Below, in pieces: positions 40,105 through 51,252 of a stretch of 64,000 nucleotides of DNA. The position numbers and the translations under genes are program-made. How positions within the stretch are numbered: the stretch's first letter is position 1; every line of letters starts with the position of its first letter. The notes under the pieces are model-generated. The model did no database searches and was not told the origin of the DNA. It worked only from the letters and a program-made list of their open reading frames with translations. The DNA comes from Cololabis saira (Eukaryota; Chordata; Actinopteri; Beloniformes; Belonidae): positions 38,770,478 to 38,834,477 of the forward strand of contig NC_084606.1 of the NCBI RefSeq assembly GCF_033807715.1, read 5' to 3'.

Positions 40105-41515
40105 CTACTCTCCTGCCTTCCTTTTCAACTTTCTGTATCTTGATTTATTTTTCCATTTTCTTTTACCAAAATAGTCTGAGAACAAGTTGTTGTAGGTCTC
40201 CTCCTCCTCCTCCTCCTCCTCGTGTCTTTCCCTCTCGTCCTTGTACCAGGGTCCCCACACCCCACCGTTGTACTGAGGGTTGGAGCGCAGGTCTTTGGAC
40301 GGGTATCGGACCGGCACGGCAGTTCTGTTGTACTGCGCAAGACGCATGAGCATCTTTTTCACAATATGGGGGTAACGCTGGGACAAGTCCACCCTTTCAT
40401 AAGGGTCAGCGGAGATGTTAAACAGCCAGAGGGACTTACCCCGGTCCCAACGGACACGCTCGTTGTGCCAGCGGTTGGTTAGCCGCTGGTTGGAGAAAGT
40501 CTGCGGGGGCACCCAGTCGCTGTAACCCGGGACACCCGTAAGTAGCTTCCAGTGCCCCATCCGGAGCGCGGCCTGGACGGCAGTGTTCCATAAGCCATAC
40601 CCAGCTTTCCAAGACCCATTCTTGGCTTTGATGTAAATTGGGTCAATGTTGTGAAGAATGTCTTGGCGAGGCGAAGGGCGTCCTTCACTAATGGCCTCCC
40701 AAACATCGTAACCGTCCAGACTGAGATCTTCATCCAAGGTCCCCTCACCCAGGGTCACCAATGTAGGGAACCAGTCGGTAATGTGGATCAAAGATCGACA
40801 TTTTGTCCTCTTTTTCACCAACAGAGGACTGTGGACAAAGCCCACTGCCCTGATTCCTCCCTCCCAGTACGTGGCCTTGCTCCCCCTCAAGGGCCAGTTG
40901 CTTCCGCCCGCTAGCGGCTGACCCCCGTTGTCCGAGGAGTACACTATGATCGTGTTGTCGTAGTAACCGTAGCGTTTCAGGGCTAACGTGAGGTTGTGGA
41001 TAGCGTGATCTAGACAGGAAACCATGGCAGCGTATTTACGGCGGTTTAGATTTGGAATGCTCTTGTAGCGCTCAAGGTAGCGCTCGGGAACTTGCAGCGG
41101 AGAATGTACCGCCTGGTAAGCTAAGTACAGGAACAAAGGTTGTCTGTGAGGTTTGTGATTGGCCAAGATATCAATCGCCTTTCGAGTAAACATCACAGTA
41201 GAGTACAAACCGCGATCCTGTTCCCAAGCGGCTTCTTCCCCCTCGTAGAGATCGTAGCCACATATACCGGGTCCTTCACATTTGTAGTGACTGTAGTAAT
41301 CCCCGCTTCCTAGCAGGGAGCCGAAGAAAGTGTCAAAACCGCGCTGGGTGGGAAGGCAGCCACGCTTGTAAAAGCCAAGGTGCCACTTGCCCACCATGTG
41401 CGTGGAGTAGCCCGCTTCTCTGAGCTTCTGGGGCAAGGTGACATTTTCCAGGGGTAAGCAGTTGGGCTGTGTAGCTCGAATGACGGAATGTTGAAGGCCA
41501 GTATGGATCTGATAC
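40105..41515 (-). CDS. arsj: Arylsulfatase J-like, last coding exon
   Basis: A 470-codon exon on the minus strand. It starts at a splice acceptor (pyrimidine tract then CCCCATAG) at 41516 with the first base completing a codon (phase 2), and ends at TAG 40105-40107. It begins [19 protein letters not shown] and has the second sulfatase signature [13 protein letters not shown], the metal/active-site stretches AVHSPL and YSSDNGGQ, and the ARSI/ARSJ-type C-terminal block [12 protein letters not shown] followed by a Glu run and a basic tail. Features such as [31 protein letters not shown] and VPVRYP favour ARSJ over ARSI. The exon with the CxPxR formylglycine site is missing from the window, as expected for a two-exon gene with a long first intron. 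Type I sulfatases hydrolyse sulfate esters in secretory or lysosomal compartments; the natural substrate of ARSJ is not well defined. No damage is seen. Confidence 0.92.
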
Positions 41516-41705
41516 CTATGGGGAAAAGAACAAGAAAAAAACAAACATATTTATTCCATCCAGAGTAGAAAAAACACAACTGAAAGTGTCCAATAAAAAT
41601 GAAGGAGGAGCACTGGTGTTAACTGTCACTGACCACTAAAGCCTGATTTAAGGTTCTGCGTTAAACCAATGCAGAGCCTATGCTGTTGCCGTCGTCAACC
41701 CTTTG

Positions 41706-42216
41706 GTACGGTGGCCGAGACCCGCCATTGCTGAAAATAAACGCTGCAAATAAAAATAAACGCCACTGCAAATAAAATAAACGCTGCAAATAAAAACAAA
41801 TGCTGCAGCAAATAAAAGAAACGCTGCAAATATAAAGAAACGCCGCTGCAAATAAACAAAAAAAACGACGCAAATAAAAAAGCCACAACGGAAGTGAATT
41901 ACCGGGGACAATTTTTGCTGATTTTTTTTGCTGTGTTTTTTACGTGAGAGGAGAAGAAGAAGACGAAGAGGACCTAAGTGAAAAGGTTAGTGTTCAACGT
42001 CGCTACGTGTAACATTTAATGTGAACACCAGTGCATCGGCAAAAATTGTCCCCGGTAACTCACTTCCGTTGTGGCTTTTTTATTTGCATCGTTTTTTTAT
42101 TTTATTTGCAGCGGCGTTTCTTTATATTTGCAGCGTTTCTTTTATTGGCAGCTGCGTTTGTTTCTGTTTGCAGCGTTACTTTTATTTTCAGCAATGGCGG
42201 GTCTCGGCCACCGTAC
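41706..42216. mobile_element. Hairpin MITE whose arms are short tandem repeats
   Basis: Ends GTACGGTGGCCGAGACCCGC and its exact reverse complement. Each arm continues as imperfect repeats of AATAAACGCTGCA (about eight units) and meets again at ACAATTTTTGC/GCAAAAATTGT. Each arm is roughly 200 bp. Confidence 0.85.
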
Positions 42217-42399
42217 TTCGGACTTCTCCGTCACTCCATTTTTTTCGCGGTGCAAAACCCCCCCAGAGCGCTAGTTGATACTTTGTTTAGCTTACGGCTT
42301 TTCTGGTCACAGTGAATCAAAGAGATAAGGACAACTATTGTGCAAAAAACCAAAACAACCCAAAAAAACAACAACAACTGCTTCACGAACCAGAACCGG

Positions 42400-42838
42400 A
42401 AATGCAGGGGCAGGCCCTGGCCCTGCCCCTTCTCAACCTTTCCCCGACCCTGCACCCCAACTTGGGACTTGACGATTGGGCCGGAGCTTCAGGAGCTGCA
42501 TGCTGGCCTGCGGTCCCCACCCCTGGTCATCCCGTTGCTGCTTCCACCTGCCTGCTGTGCTGTTGCCGTCCCCAACCCCCCAGTCTGGCCTTCGGCAGGA
42601 GGGTACCCCCTTATGAGCCTGGTCCTGCTAAAGGTTTCTTCCCTCCTAAAGGGGAGTTTTTCCTTGCCACTGTTTGGCTTAAGGTTTTTCTCCCACTAGG
42701 GGAGTTTTTACCTGCCATTGTTTATGTAATAACTGCTCGGGGGTCATGTTCTGGGTATGGGTCTCTGGAAAGCGTCTAGAGACAACTTTTGTTGTATTAG
42801 ACGCTATATAAATAAAATTGAATTGAAATTGAATTGAA
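42400..42838 (+). repeat. L2/Maui-like LINE 3' end (plus)
   Basis: Ends GCTATATAAATAAAATTGAA plus ATTGAA repeats. Same family as 4290-4983. Confidence 0.85.
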
Positions 42839-42849
42839 ATGCGTTGCTA

Positions 42850-43190
42850 CAAAGATTCAAGATTCAAAACAACTTTATTAATCCCTTGAAGGGCAATTTG
42901 ATAGAACGCAGATAGAAGGTTGGCAGCTGTGTGCAAAAATCTGCAATTTGTTGCATTAAAAAAGTGCTGATACCAATAAATTAATTAAAAAACAGTCTAT
43001 ACAAACACTGTATACACATTCCTAGAAGGTACACAGTACCTAAATACACATTCCAAACAAATTCATAAGGATAAATTTAAATTTAATAGCCGAACAGCAG
43101 AGGGGATAAAAGACTTGGAAAAGCGATTACCCTTACACACAGGTTGGGCATAACGACGTCCTGAAGGCAGCAGTGAAAATTCAAAACCAA
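42850..43190 (-). repeat. LINE 3' end with (GATTCAA)n tail (minus)
   Basis: Begins AAGATTCAAGATTCAAAACA followed by CTTTATTAATCCCTTGAAGG, the reverse of a common fish LINE tail. No coding part recognised. Confidence 0.6.
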
Positions 43191-43404
43191 AAGCAAACCA
43201 ATCACAGCCCTCTCGGTCCGTGTTGGGTCTGCGTCGCCTCGACGCGTAGTTACATTTTTTGGGAGGTGACGTCAGGCTACGGCGTAGGCTATGGAGAGAC
43301 TCCTGCGTAGCCGCGTACCCTATGGCGTAGGCTCTGTGTGATTTAATGCAGAACCAGAATTCAGCCTTAACGTGGTCAAACTGAATGTTTCTGAAACACC
43401 AAAG

Positions 43405-44010
43405 GGGTTATTGATATTATTATTATTATTTCTTTATTTGGTATGGACATCACAATTACATAGGACAAACCAAATGCACTGTTTGAGTGTTTTAGCATAC
43501 ATGCTAATTTACACTTGTCCACAGGAGGCTTTTAAAAAAGTACAAACAATAAAATATACAATAAAATTAGAGGATGACATAAGATATAAAGCAAAGACAA
43601 CATAATTCAAGAGCAGAACCAGACCTGACCTATTCATGTAGGCACTGTTGTTTAGATTTGAGCCATAGTTTGATTCCTCTGTTGAAAATATTGCCACGCG
43701 TTTCTAATTTTAAATTAGTGGGTAAAGAGTTTTGCACACTTCACAGAAAAGACAGACTCACCAAAAGAAGTCTTATACTTTGGGATACGACTTCAGAGAA
43801 CAGGGGGGAAACATGATTATGTAAACATTTAAAAACCAGTTTAAGACACAGTGGTGCCATCTCATAGGTTTCTGATCCATAATTTTTGTTGCCTGTTTGT
43901 ATAATGATATTCTAGGTTTTAAAGTTGTTGGAGAGGCAAATGACCATGATGTAATGCAATATGACAAATGTGAAAAGATCATTGCATGCATGTATAATCA
44001 AGCAGTTTGA
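43405..44010 (-). pseudogene. LINE RT C-terminal fragment with (AAT)n tail
   Basis: The minus strand encodes SHLSYCITSWSFASPTTLK and LYKQATKIMDQKPMRWHHC, the end of a CR1/L2-group RT protein. It then runs through a 3' UTR to an (AAT)n tail at about 43405-43425. 5'-truncated. Confidence 0.75.
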
Positions 44011-44074
44011 CATGGCAAGTTCCTTCGAATATAACGCCTGCCTTGTATGATTAAAACATGTTGAATCACTGAAG

Positions 44075-44405
44075 TGCCTTTTGGATGTTGTAACCAGATG
44101 CCGCAGTAACTTAAATTCCCTTAAAGGGTCGCCACAGCGAATTATCCGCCTCCATCTAACCTCATCCTCCGCATCCTCTTCTCTCACACAAACTAACTTC
44201 ATCTCCTTTTTCACTGCATCCATAAACCTCCTCTTTGGTCTTCATCTTGGCAGTTCCACACTCATCATCCTTTTATTGATATATTCAGTATCCTTCCTCT
44301 CTACATGTCCAAACACTCTCAGTTTGGCCTCTCTGACCTTCTCTCCAAAACATCTAACATCTACTATCATTCCCATTATTCATCAGATCATTCTTCAAAG
44401 CAATT
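44075..44405 (-). pseudogene. RTE-type LINE ORF C-terminal fragment
   Basis: The minus strand includes FMDAVKKEMKLVCVREEDAE followed by DEVRWRRIIRCGDP, the characteristic C-terminus of an RTE-like LINE protein. Short and truncated on both sides. Confidence 0.75.
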
Positions 44406-45330
44406 AAAATAAATTTGAATACTGTAACATCAGGGTCAAGGAACCGTTGGCTTTCCCCGTCAGGAAATACAGTACATTTCTCAGTAGATTAGTGATGCAG
44501 TCATCCACTACTAAATTGTGGAAATGCTCCACAGAAGAATCTACAGAAACAAAGTGATTATGGATTGCAATCATGTACGGAAAACATTATATCAGAAGTG
44601 ACCATTTCTTTAAGTAACAGATTTTCCTATGGGACACCAACCGTCAGGTAGTTCCACTGCGGGAAGAATTGCCGACCTATGATACCTGCACTGTGTGAGT
44701 GGATCATTCACTCAATGCTGCCAACTTTCACAGGCGGTTCCACTGGAATCATCAGAGCAAAGGAATTCAGTCCCAACCTCACTTGATTCAGGGATGGGAG
44801 GGCAAATGTGAGATTGCTGGACATATTTTCATATGTGTGCTTCCATATCATTCAGAATTGCCAACCGGCTCCTGATACAAACAGCTCAAAGTCCTGCAGG
44901 TCCGTCTTATAGAATTAGGACTAAAGAGACAAGAGACCGGAGCACAAAGTCAGCTTCAGGGAAAAAAATAAGAGGTTAAATGTTCTCAAATTTACCATTA
45001 CTACCGATAAGTCTGAAAGTCTCCTGTTAATTTGTTAAAGTGATATATAGCAGGGTTTTATGTCTGAAAGCAGTATAATTTAATTATTTGGAAAAGCAGG
45101 GTGAGTTGGAAAAAAGACTCAGAGAAAGCTAATCTCTTCGTGGGTGGAGCTCGTATGCACGTATTTGGTTTCCTACCAGAAAATTGCCATATGCTAGGAA
45201 ACACAGTAGAGGAGACATCTGGACACACTAAACATGCGATCTGACACAGAATCCTTCCCAACGGGAGTGGTTTTCACCCATAAAAACACAAGGAACTGGA
45301 AATATTATATCTAGGTGACTTATCCTGAAA
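44406..45330. other. No gene seen
   Basis: About 900 bp of presumed intron without recognised repeats or ORFs. Confidence 0.4.
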
Positions 45331-45339
45331 TTCAAAAAT

Positions 45340-45480
45340 TAGATTAAAGCTAAGGTTAAAGGTAAGCAGGTTAAAGCTAACATTAGATTCTGAGCTGTAA
45401 TATTTTAAAGCTAATATTAGATGCTGAGATTTAGAAAGGTAACATTAGATTCTGAGCTTCAGCATGTTAATGCTAATATT
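45340..45480. repeat. Three imperfect tandem units of about 40-45 bp
   Basis: Units share GCTAA(C/T)ATTAGAT(T/G)CTGAG. Confidence 0.75.
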
Positions 45481-45489
45481 TCATCCTGA

Positions 45490-45725
45490 TTTTTACACTT
45501 TCAATTTTTACACTTTGAATAGGCTCCAGCTGATCCAAAATGCAGCAGCACGAGTACTGACAGGAATCAGCAGGAGAGACCACGTCTCTCCAGTGTTAGC
45601 GTCGCTCCATTGGCTACCCGTAAAATTCAGAATCCAATTTAAAACTTTTATTACTTGCGTATAAAGCCCAAAACGGCTTAATATTTGCAATACCTGATAG
45701 TACCTTATGTTCCTAACAGAGCTCT
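45490..45725 (+). pseudogene. L2-like RT C-terminal fragment (plus)
   Basis: Encodes LQLIQNAAARVLTGISRRDH and SPVLASLHWLPVKFRIQF, then stops. The same segment is present on the minus strand at 46900-47190, so the two form an inverted pair. Confidence 0.82.
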
Positions 45726-46180
45726 CTTCGTGGTAGATATGCTGCTAAAAATGGAAAAGGAGAAGAGAGGAAGGGAAGAGAAGAAGGGTGAGAGGCACCG
45801 CCCAGTGGATCATGTCGGTGCCCCCCTGCAGCATAGGCCTATAGCAGCATATCTACCACCAAGCTATGTTTGAGACTAACTATTATAGTTTTGTTCTATA
45901 GCTGCAGCTATGACTACTGACTTTAACACACTAGAGTTTACACTAACTAGAGATTTACCAACACCAGCTAGAGGTTTACTAACACTAACTAGAGGTTTCC
46001 TAACACTAACTAGAGGTTTACTGAACACTAACTATAGGCTTTACTAAACAGAACGGTTTTAAGTTTAGTTTTAAAGGTGGAGGTGGTGTCAGCCTCCTTA
46101 ACCCAGATTGGAAGTTGGTTCCATAGTAATGGTGCCTGATAGCAGAACGCCCGCCCTCCAAATCTACATTCGGATACTCT
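45726..46180 (-). repeat. L2-like LINE 3' UTR (minus)
   Basis: Reverse of the start of the 4290-4983 sequence (TAGTTAGT-rich block, CTTGGTGGTAGATATGCTGC, GGCACCGACATGATCCACTG). It joins the plus-strand RT fragment directly at about 45726. Confidence 0.8.
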
Positions 46181-46184
46181 AGGG

Positions 46185-46408
46185 CAGGGGTGGCCAACCC
46201 TGGTCCTCGAGAGCCACACTCCTGCATGTTTTAGATGTTACCCTGCTTCAACACACCATGCTACAAATACCTGTGTCATCAACAGAATTGTGCAGACCTT
46301 GATGACAAGCTAATTAGGACCATTAATTAGAATCAGGTGTGCTGAAGCAGGGTAACATCTAAAACATGCAGGAGTGTGGCTCTCGAGGACCAGGGTTGGC
46401 CACCCCTG
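46185..46408. mobile_element. Palindromic hAT MITE (224 bp)
   Basis: Ends CAGGGGTGGCCAACCCTGG and its reverse complement. Octamers CTCTAGGG and CTATAGGC flank it (six of eight match). The two arms, about 90 bp each, are nearly perfect. Inserted in the L2-like remnant. Confidence 0.9.
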
Positions 46409-46461
46409 CTATAGGCACTCCGAGAACAGAGAGCTCTGCCAGGAACATAAGGCACTATCAG

Positions 46462-46891
46462 TAGGGGTGGGTTAAAAATATCGATATATCGATATTTTAT
46501 CGATATGCATGTGTAGGAACGATTATCGATACATAAATCCAAGTATCGATTTAAAAAAAAAAAAAAAAAAATGTTTAATCCCGATTTTTTCCCCCATTTT
46601 ATCACCCAGTGCTCCTACCTAAGTCAGTCCTGGGCATTGCTCCATCTACCAACCCCGGGAGGCCCTGCACTGAGCTCAAGTCTCCTCCTTACTTGAGGAT
46701 GAGCAGCTTCTTTTCACCAGACAGGGTGGGGTTTCTCTGGCCGGACGTGGCGCGTGGAAAGATCATGTTATTCCCTTATTGTAACCAGAATATCGATATC
46801 GAATCGTATCGTATCGTATCGGAAATCGTATCGTCTTGGGACCTAGTGTATCGGAATCGTATCGGGAGGTCAGTGATGATACCCAGCTCTG
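46462..46891. mobile_element. hAT-like element (430 bp) with perfect 8-bp duplication
   Basis: ACTATCAG occurs at 46454-46461 and 46892-46899. Ends TAGGGGTGGG and CCCAGCTCTG. Repeated ATCGATA/TCGTATCG motifs near both ends. Inserted in the L2-like remnant. Confidence 0.88.
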
Positions 46892-46899
46892 ACTATCAG

Positions 46900-47190
46900 G
46901 TCTTGCAAATAATGCAGAGCTAAGCCGTTTTGGGCTTTATATGCAAGTAATAAAATTTTAAATTGGATTCTGAATTTTACAGGTAACCAATGGAGCGACG
47001 CTAACACTGGAGAGACGTGGTCTCTCCTGCTGAATTCCTGTCAGCACTCGCGCTGCTGCATTTTGGATCAGCTGGAGCCTATTCAGAAAATTACTTGGAC
47101 ATCCTGCTAATAACACATTACAGTAATCTAGTCTAGAAGATACAAACGCATGAACTAGTTTTTCTGCATTTCTGCCATCGCTCAACAGAG
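46900..47190 (-). pseudogene. L2-like RT C-terminal fragment (minus)
   Basis: Encodes [19 protein letters not shown] and NRLQLIQNAAARVLTGI, then frameshifts. It continues to the 3' UTR at 46180-45726 once the two hAT insertions are discounted. Confidence 0.82.
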
Positions 47191-47249
47191 TTGTGACTCT
47201 TTGTCAGCCTGGCTACAGTGCTGAACAGAAAATGTGGGTTACTTTTGTT

Positions 47250-47831
47250 ATCCTCTATCAACGTTGAATAATAAGCTGTTCTGGCTTTGCGAATGGCTTT
47301 TTTTTATATACTATTAGAATATCTTTCCATTCACAATAGGAGTCTACAGACTTACAAGAGTACCACTTCCTTTCCATTTTACGCATGTTTTGTTTCAACA
47401 TGCGAGTCAACAGAGTTGAGAGTTGAGACTGTTGAGTCAACAGACTTACGGTTGGAAACCCTTCTTCTCAAAGGAGCAACTTGATCTAAAGCTGAGTGCA
47501 ACAAATCAGCAGTGTTACTAGCAAGGAAATCAACATCTGCAGAGGTAGAACCCAGGTCACTGGCCTCGACTACTTCACTATTTTCCACTGTCGTAAGATG
47601 AGCAATGGCCTCCCTAAATTTAGCAATAGCTTCATCAGACAAACATCTGCTAAAGTAATACCTCCTATTTTGCGCTTCAACATCGACAATATTAAATTCA
47701 AACGATATTAAATAGTGGTCGGATAAAAGGGAGTTTACAGGTGACACCAACAGATCATCAGTTTCAACATCGTAGGTGAGAACGAGATCCAGAGTGTGAT
47801 TAAAACAGTCCACTTTTTGTGAGATACCCAT
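47250..47831 (-). pseudogene. L2-like endonuclease C-terminal fragment
   Basis: The minus strand encodes HTLDLVLTYDVETDDLLV and LLSDHYLISFEFNI, the end of an APE endonuclease domain, and a following linker. The region between it and 47190 (most of RT) has been lost. Confidence 0.8.
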
Positions 47832-49109
47832 CGATTCTAGAAGAGAATTGAAAGCTAATTTAAGATTATTTTTATTCCACTAGCGGGTCTATTATACTAA
47901 TACCAAATATTGTATTACTTTTCTAACTCTGGCTCTGCTTACTGCCCCCAATCGGTTACCGCCTGTACGACGCGCTCCTTGCCTACTATGCGAGCGACGT
48001 TTAATTGTGAACGCGAACCCAGGCTCAAACAGCAAGTATATCCACCCTCTAATGCTGCTCTGATTAAATTACTTATTAAACTGCATTACTGTGAAAAATT
48101 CCTGAATGTAAACTAGGATCATAGTCTTTGCTCCGTGAATTTATTCAGATAATATTTACTCACATAAACTTAACTCAACTCAATCTTAACACTTCAAGTT
48201 GTGGTGGATAATTCTTGCATTTTAATGCATTCTAGTGGACCAAATCCAAATGAAAGTACTCTGAGCTGACACAAAAGGGCTTATGGGGTTGCGTAGCGTT
48301 TACGTCCGTTTGGCTGATGTCAGCCAAACGTAGTAACAGCGAGTCTGAGCAATAAAAGACGTGTCGCTCAAGGCCCTACAGGAAACAGTTAATGATGCCG
48401 TTACCTTCGTCTCGGCACCAAGCCAACACAGAATCATTGACAGATGGACAGATACTACAGTAAGGTCATCTGATACATCCTAAAGTGGAAACATGTTTCT
48501 GGCAGGAAATTAGAAGTCAGTCTTTTTAAAACTAGCAGATGTATATGACATTTATTGCTGTTTAGCATAAAATAGCTGAACTTTATCGTAGCGACATCGT
48601 TCAAACTTTCAAACACTCGGCCCGATTGGCACTAACGGACCGTACAACCTCATTATGCCAATTATTACAGTTTTTGCGATATTGACCTTTCATTTTTTTT
48701 TTATTTCCATTTGACTTTGGACGCTTGTTGCTAGGCAGCAAGTTATCGGAGAGACATCATACAAATGTCTCCCGACTCGACAGGCTGTGGACTTCAACAT
48801 ATTCAAATTTCATGAAGCTGTGATTTAAGGAAATTTTATGTCAAAATCCATGCCAAATGGCCCATTCATTCGGATGGGGTTTTTTAACATGGTGAAAAAA
48901 AAACCTATCCGTTAACGTAGCCTGAACCGGAACGTGCACCCATCCATGGCATACATCGTTAGATGCTTCTCCATCGTGCCTCGATGGGCATTACTTTTCT
49001 CAGTCAAAAGCGTTACCGTGGGGACGCTAGACGCCAAAAAGCGCGCCCCATTAATAACTATTGGGAGCACAGGAATGAATGCAATACAACCGTCAACACC
49101 TCAAACTGA
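47832..49109. other. No gene seen
   Basis: About 1.3 kb of presumed intron. A short palindrome (CGTTTGGCTGA/TCAGCCAAACG) near 48305-48340 is the only structure noticed. Confidence 0.4.
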
Positions 49110-49754
49110 CATAGAACTAGTGCTGGGCGGTATGACCAAAAATGTATATCACGGTATCTTTCAAAATTATATCGGTTTCACGGCCTATCACGGTATTTTT
49201 TTTTTCATGCACAACTGGGTGTTAACCACATTTTCTAATGGTTTGGAAAGGAATTGCTGCAGTAAATTGGCTTAGAATGGCCTATTTTACTGTCATGAGG
49301 AGGAAATATTGTAGAAAAACATTAATGTCCACACTAGTATAAATACAGGTTTGCATGGCCTCACGTGTGCCTGGCACTAGGACCCCGCGGACGCATGGTG
49401 TGTCGTCGGGCTGTGTTTTCCTTCATGCTTCCCTGCAGCGTCACATGCAAACACAAACACACGTACCTGGCAGAAACATTTCTTTATATCATGTTGTCTG
49501 TCGCCCGCAATATTTTTTCTTTTTTTGGCCGGCGCCATAGTTGGCTAGCTACAAACTATATAATAACATACATAATGTATAATAATATGCCCGCGCTCTC
49601 AGCAGCGGTACTCGCGTCGTCAAAGGCTGATTTATGGTTCCGCGTTACACCAACGCAGAGCCTACGGTGTAGGGTACGCAGCGAGCGGCCGTATGGTACA
49701 CGTCACCGCGTACCCTACGCCGTAGGCTACGGCGTAGGCTCTACGTCGATTTAA

Positions 49755-50944
49755 AGGGGACCTATTATGAAAAACACGTTTTTTCTTGTTTTAACATATA
49801 TAAAGGGGTCTCCCCTCAGCCTGCCAATTCAGAGAAGATGAAATCCCATGAAAATCTGCAAGTTCTGTTCCCCCCCGCCCAGACTGAATCCCCCAGTGTC
49901 ATGTGGTTTCTACGGGCCGTTTAGATTTGTGCATTTTCTTTACGTCGCCAAAATGCAAACCACGCCCTCGGTCTCCTCCGCTGCTGAAAACACGCCCACA
50001 ACCAGCTCAGCCGGCCGGAGCGTCCGCCATTGTTCAGAAGGGGTGACTGTTTTCCACCGGTTTGAACAGCGAGGGAGAGTAGAAATGAGGTTTTGCATCG
50101 ACATTTACCCTCATAAAAGGATCAGTTCCCACAGCACGGACCCGGCAACTGCACACGAGTCAGCGGTAAGTTCCATTTTTTTTATGTCATTTATATTTGT
50201 ATGATCTTTGCATGGGCTAAGTATTTAGCTTAGCTCCGGAGCACCGGAGCTGCTCAGGGACCGGACCGTCGAGGAACCCGGAGCCCCCGGGTTCGGACCT
50301 CCGAAGCCGGCAGCTCAGTACCGTAATACATTTTTCTTCTGTGGTTTCAGATTTTCCAAGCACCCGGAGCTGTTCAACGAAACATTCAGAAGACGCGCGG
50401 TCCTTCGGCAATAAAGTTGCCATTTGTGAAAATTCAGTGTTGTGATTTCTTTACAGTTAACATGATTCATTTGTCTTGTAACATAAGAAGTGAAATGATG
50501 AGGAATCGGAGTAAGTAACCGTGGTGTAACTGTTTAGAATTAAATTCAATCTTCCTGTGTGAATTAGTGTGAAGACGAGGTGACTAAAGGTTGATTTATG
50601 GTTCCGCGTTACACCAACGCAGAGCCTACGGCGTAGGGTACGCGTTGATTTAACGCAGAACCGTGGACACGCTTTGCTACGCAGCCGCTGCTCTTCTGCC
50701 CGGAGCAACGCTTTGTCTCCTCCCCTCCCACACGTCATTCAAGCAGCCAATCAGCGCAGAGCCTCATTATCATAGCCTCCACCGCCCTGAAAATGAAGCA
50801 CAGAAAAAGGCTTTATTATCTGTAAAACTATAGACATGGCCCAGAGGCTGAATTTCTGATTTAGGTAGAAAAAACAAGCTTTAGATTATTTTTAAGACAT
50901 TCAAGGCCTGTTTAAAATATACATTAAATGCCATAATGTCCCCT
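49755..50944. mobile_element. TTAA-target DNA element (1190 bp) inside the MITE
   Basis: TTAA at 49751-49754 and 50945-50948. Ends AGGGGACCTATTATG and CATAATGTCCCCT. Without it the host MITE would read GATTTAACGC, as in other copies, so the target duplication is confirmed by an empty-site comparison inside this window. No complete transposase. Confidence 0.88.
50587..50663. repeat. Innermost short copy of the CpG-rich MITE
   Basis: GATTTATGGTTCCGCGTTAC to TTAACGCAGAACCGTGG, lying inside the TTAA-target element. Confidence 0.7.
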
Positions 50945-51252
50945 TTAACGCCGAACCATAATTCAGGCTTTACTAGGCAACGAAGCAGGTTGACTGCCGT
51001 TGGAGAACAGCGCTGCAGAGGCGCTCCTAAACGTAAATGATCATTGATTTATTTCTTTTTTTAGGCCTGGGGGGGGGGGTCTCGTTGGCCTCATACAGTG
51101 GGAGGGGAAACACTGTCCAGCGGCGCTCCCAACGTTGTGTGCGCTACTGTACATACTCACCGGTATTACGGTATATGAAAAATTCATATCATAAGAAAAA
51201 TAAACACCGGTATTCGGTATGGACCGGTATACCGCCCAGCACTCCATAGAAC

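Larger units (their letters stand above)
41637..43369. mobile_element. CpG-rich MITE filled with three later insertions
   Basis: Outer ends TAAAGCCTGATTTAAGGTTC and GAACCAGAATTCAGCCTTA. It holds a hairpin element (41706-42216), an L2-like 3' end (42400-42838) and another LINE 3' end (42850-43190). It lies about 120 bp inside the presumed arsj intron. Confidence 0.75.
49622..50971. mobile_element. CpG-rich MITE inside the hAT element
   Basis: Ends AAAGGCTGATTTATGGTTCC and CCATAATTCAGGCTTTA. It is interrupted at its TTAA site by the next element. Confidence 0.8.
49118..51244. mobile_element. hAT-like element (2.1 kb with insertions), perfect 8-bp duplication
   Basis: CATAGAAC flanks both sides (49110-49117 and 51245-51252). 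Ends TAGTGCTGGGCGGTAT and ATACCGCCCAGCACTC. CACGGTAT and CCGGTAT motifs repeat near the ends. It encloses a CpG-rich MITE, which itself encloses a TTAA-type element. Confidence 0.9.

Noticed and set aside
41516..41544. Starting the sulfatase at the ATG at 41544
   Set aside because: Those ten codons are intron (pyrimidine tract and CCCCATAG acceptor); the conserved protein starts at the YQIH block right after the acceptor.
41641..42278. Hydrophobic Phe/Leu-rich frames as membrane proteins
   Set aside because: They are translations of AATAAACGCTGC-type repeats in a hairpin element.
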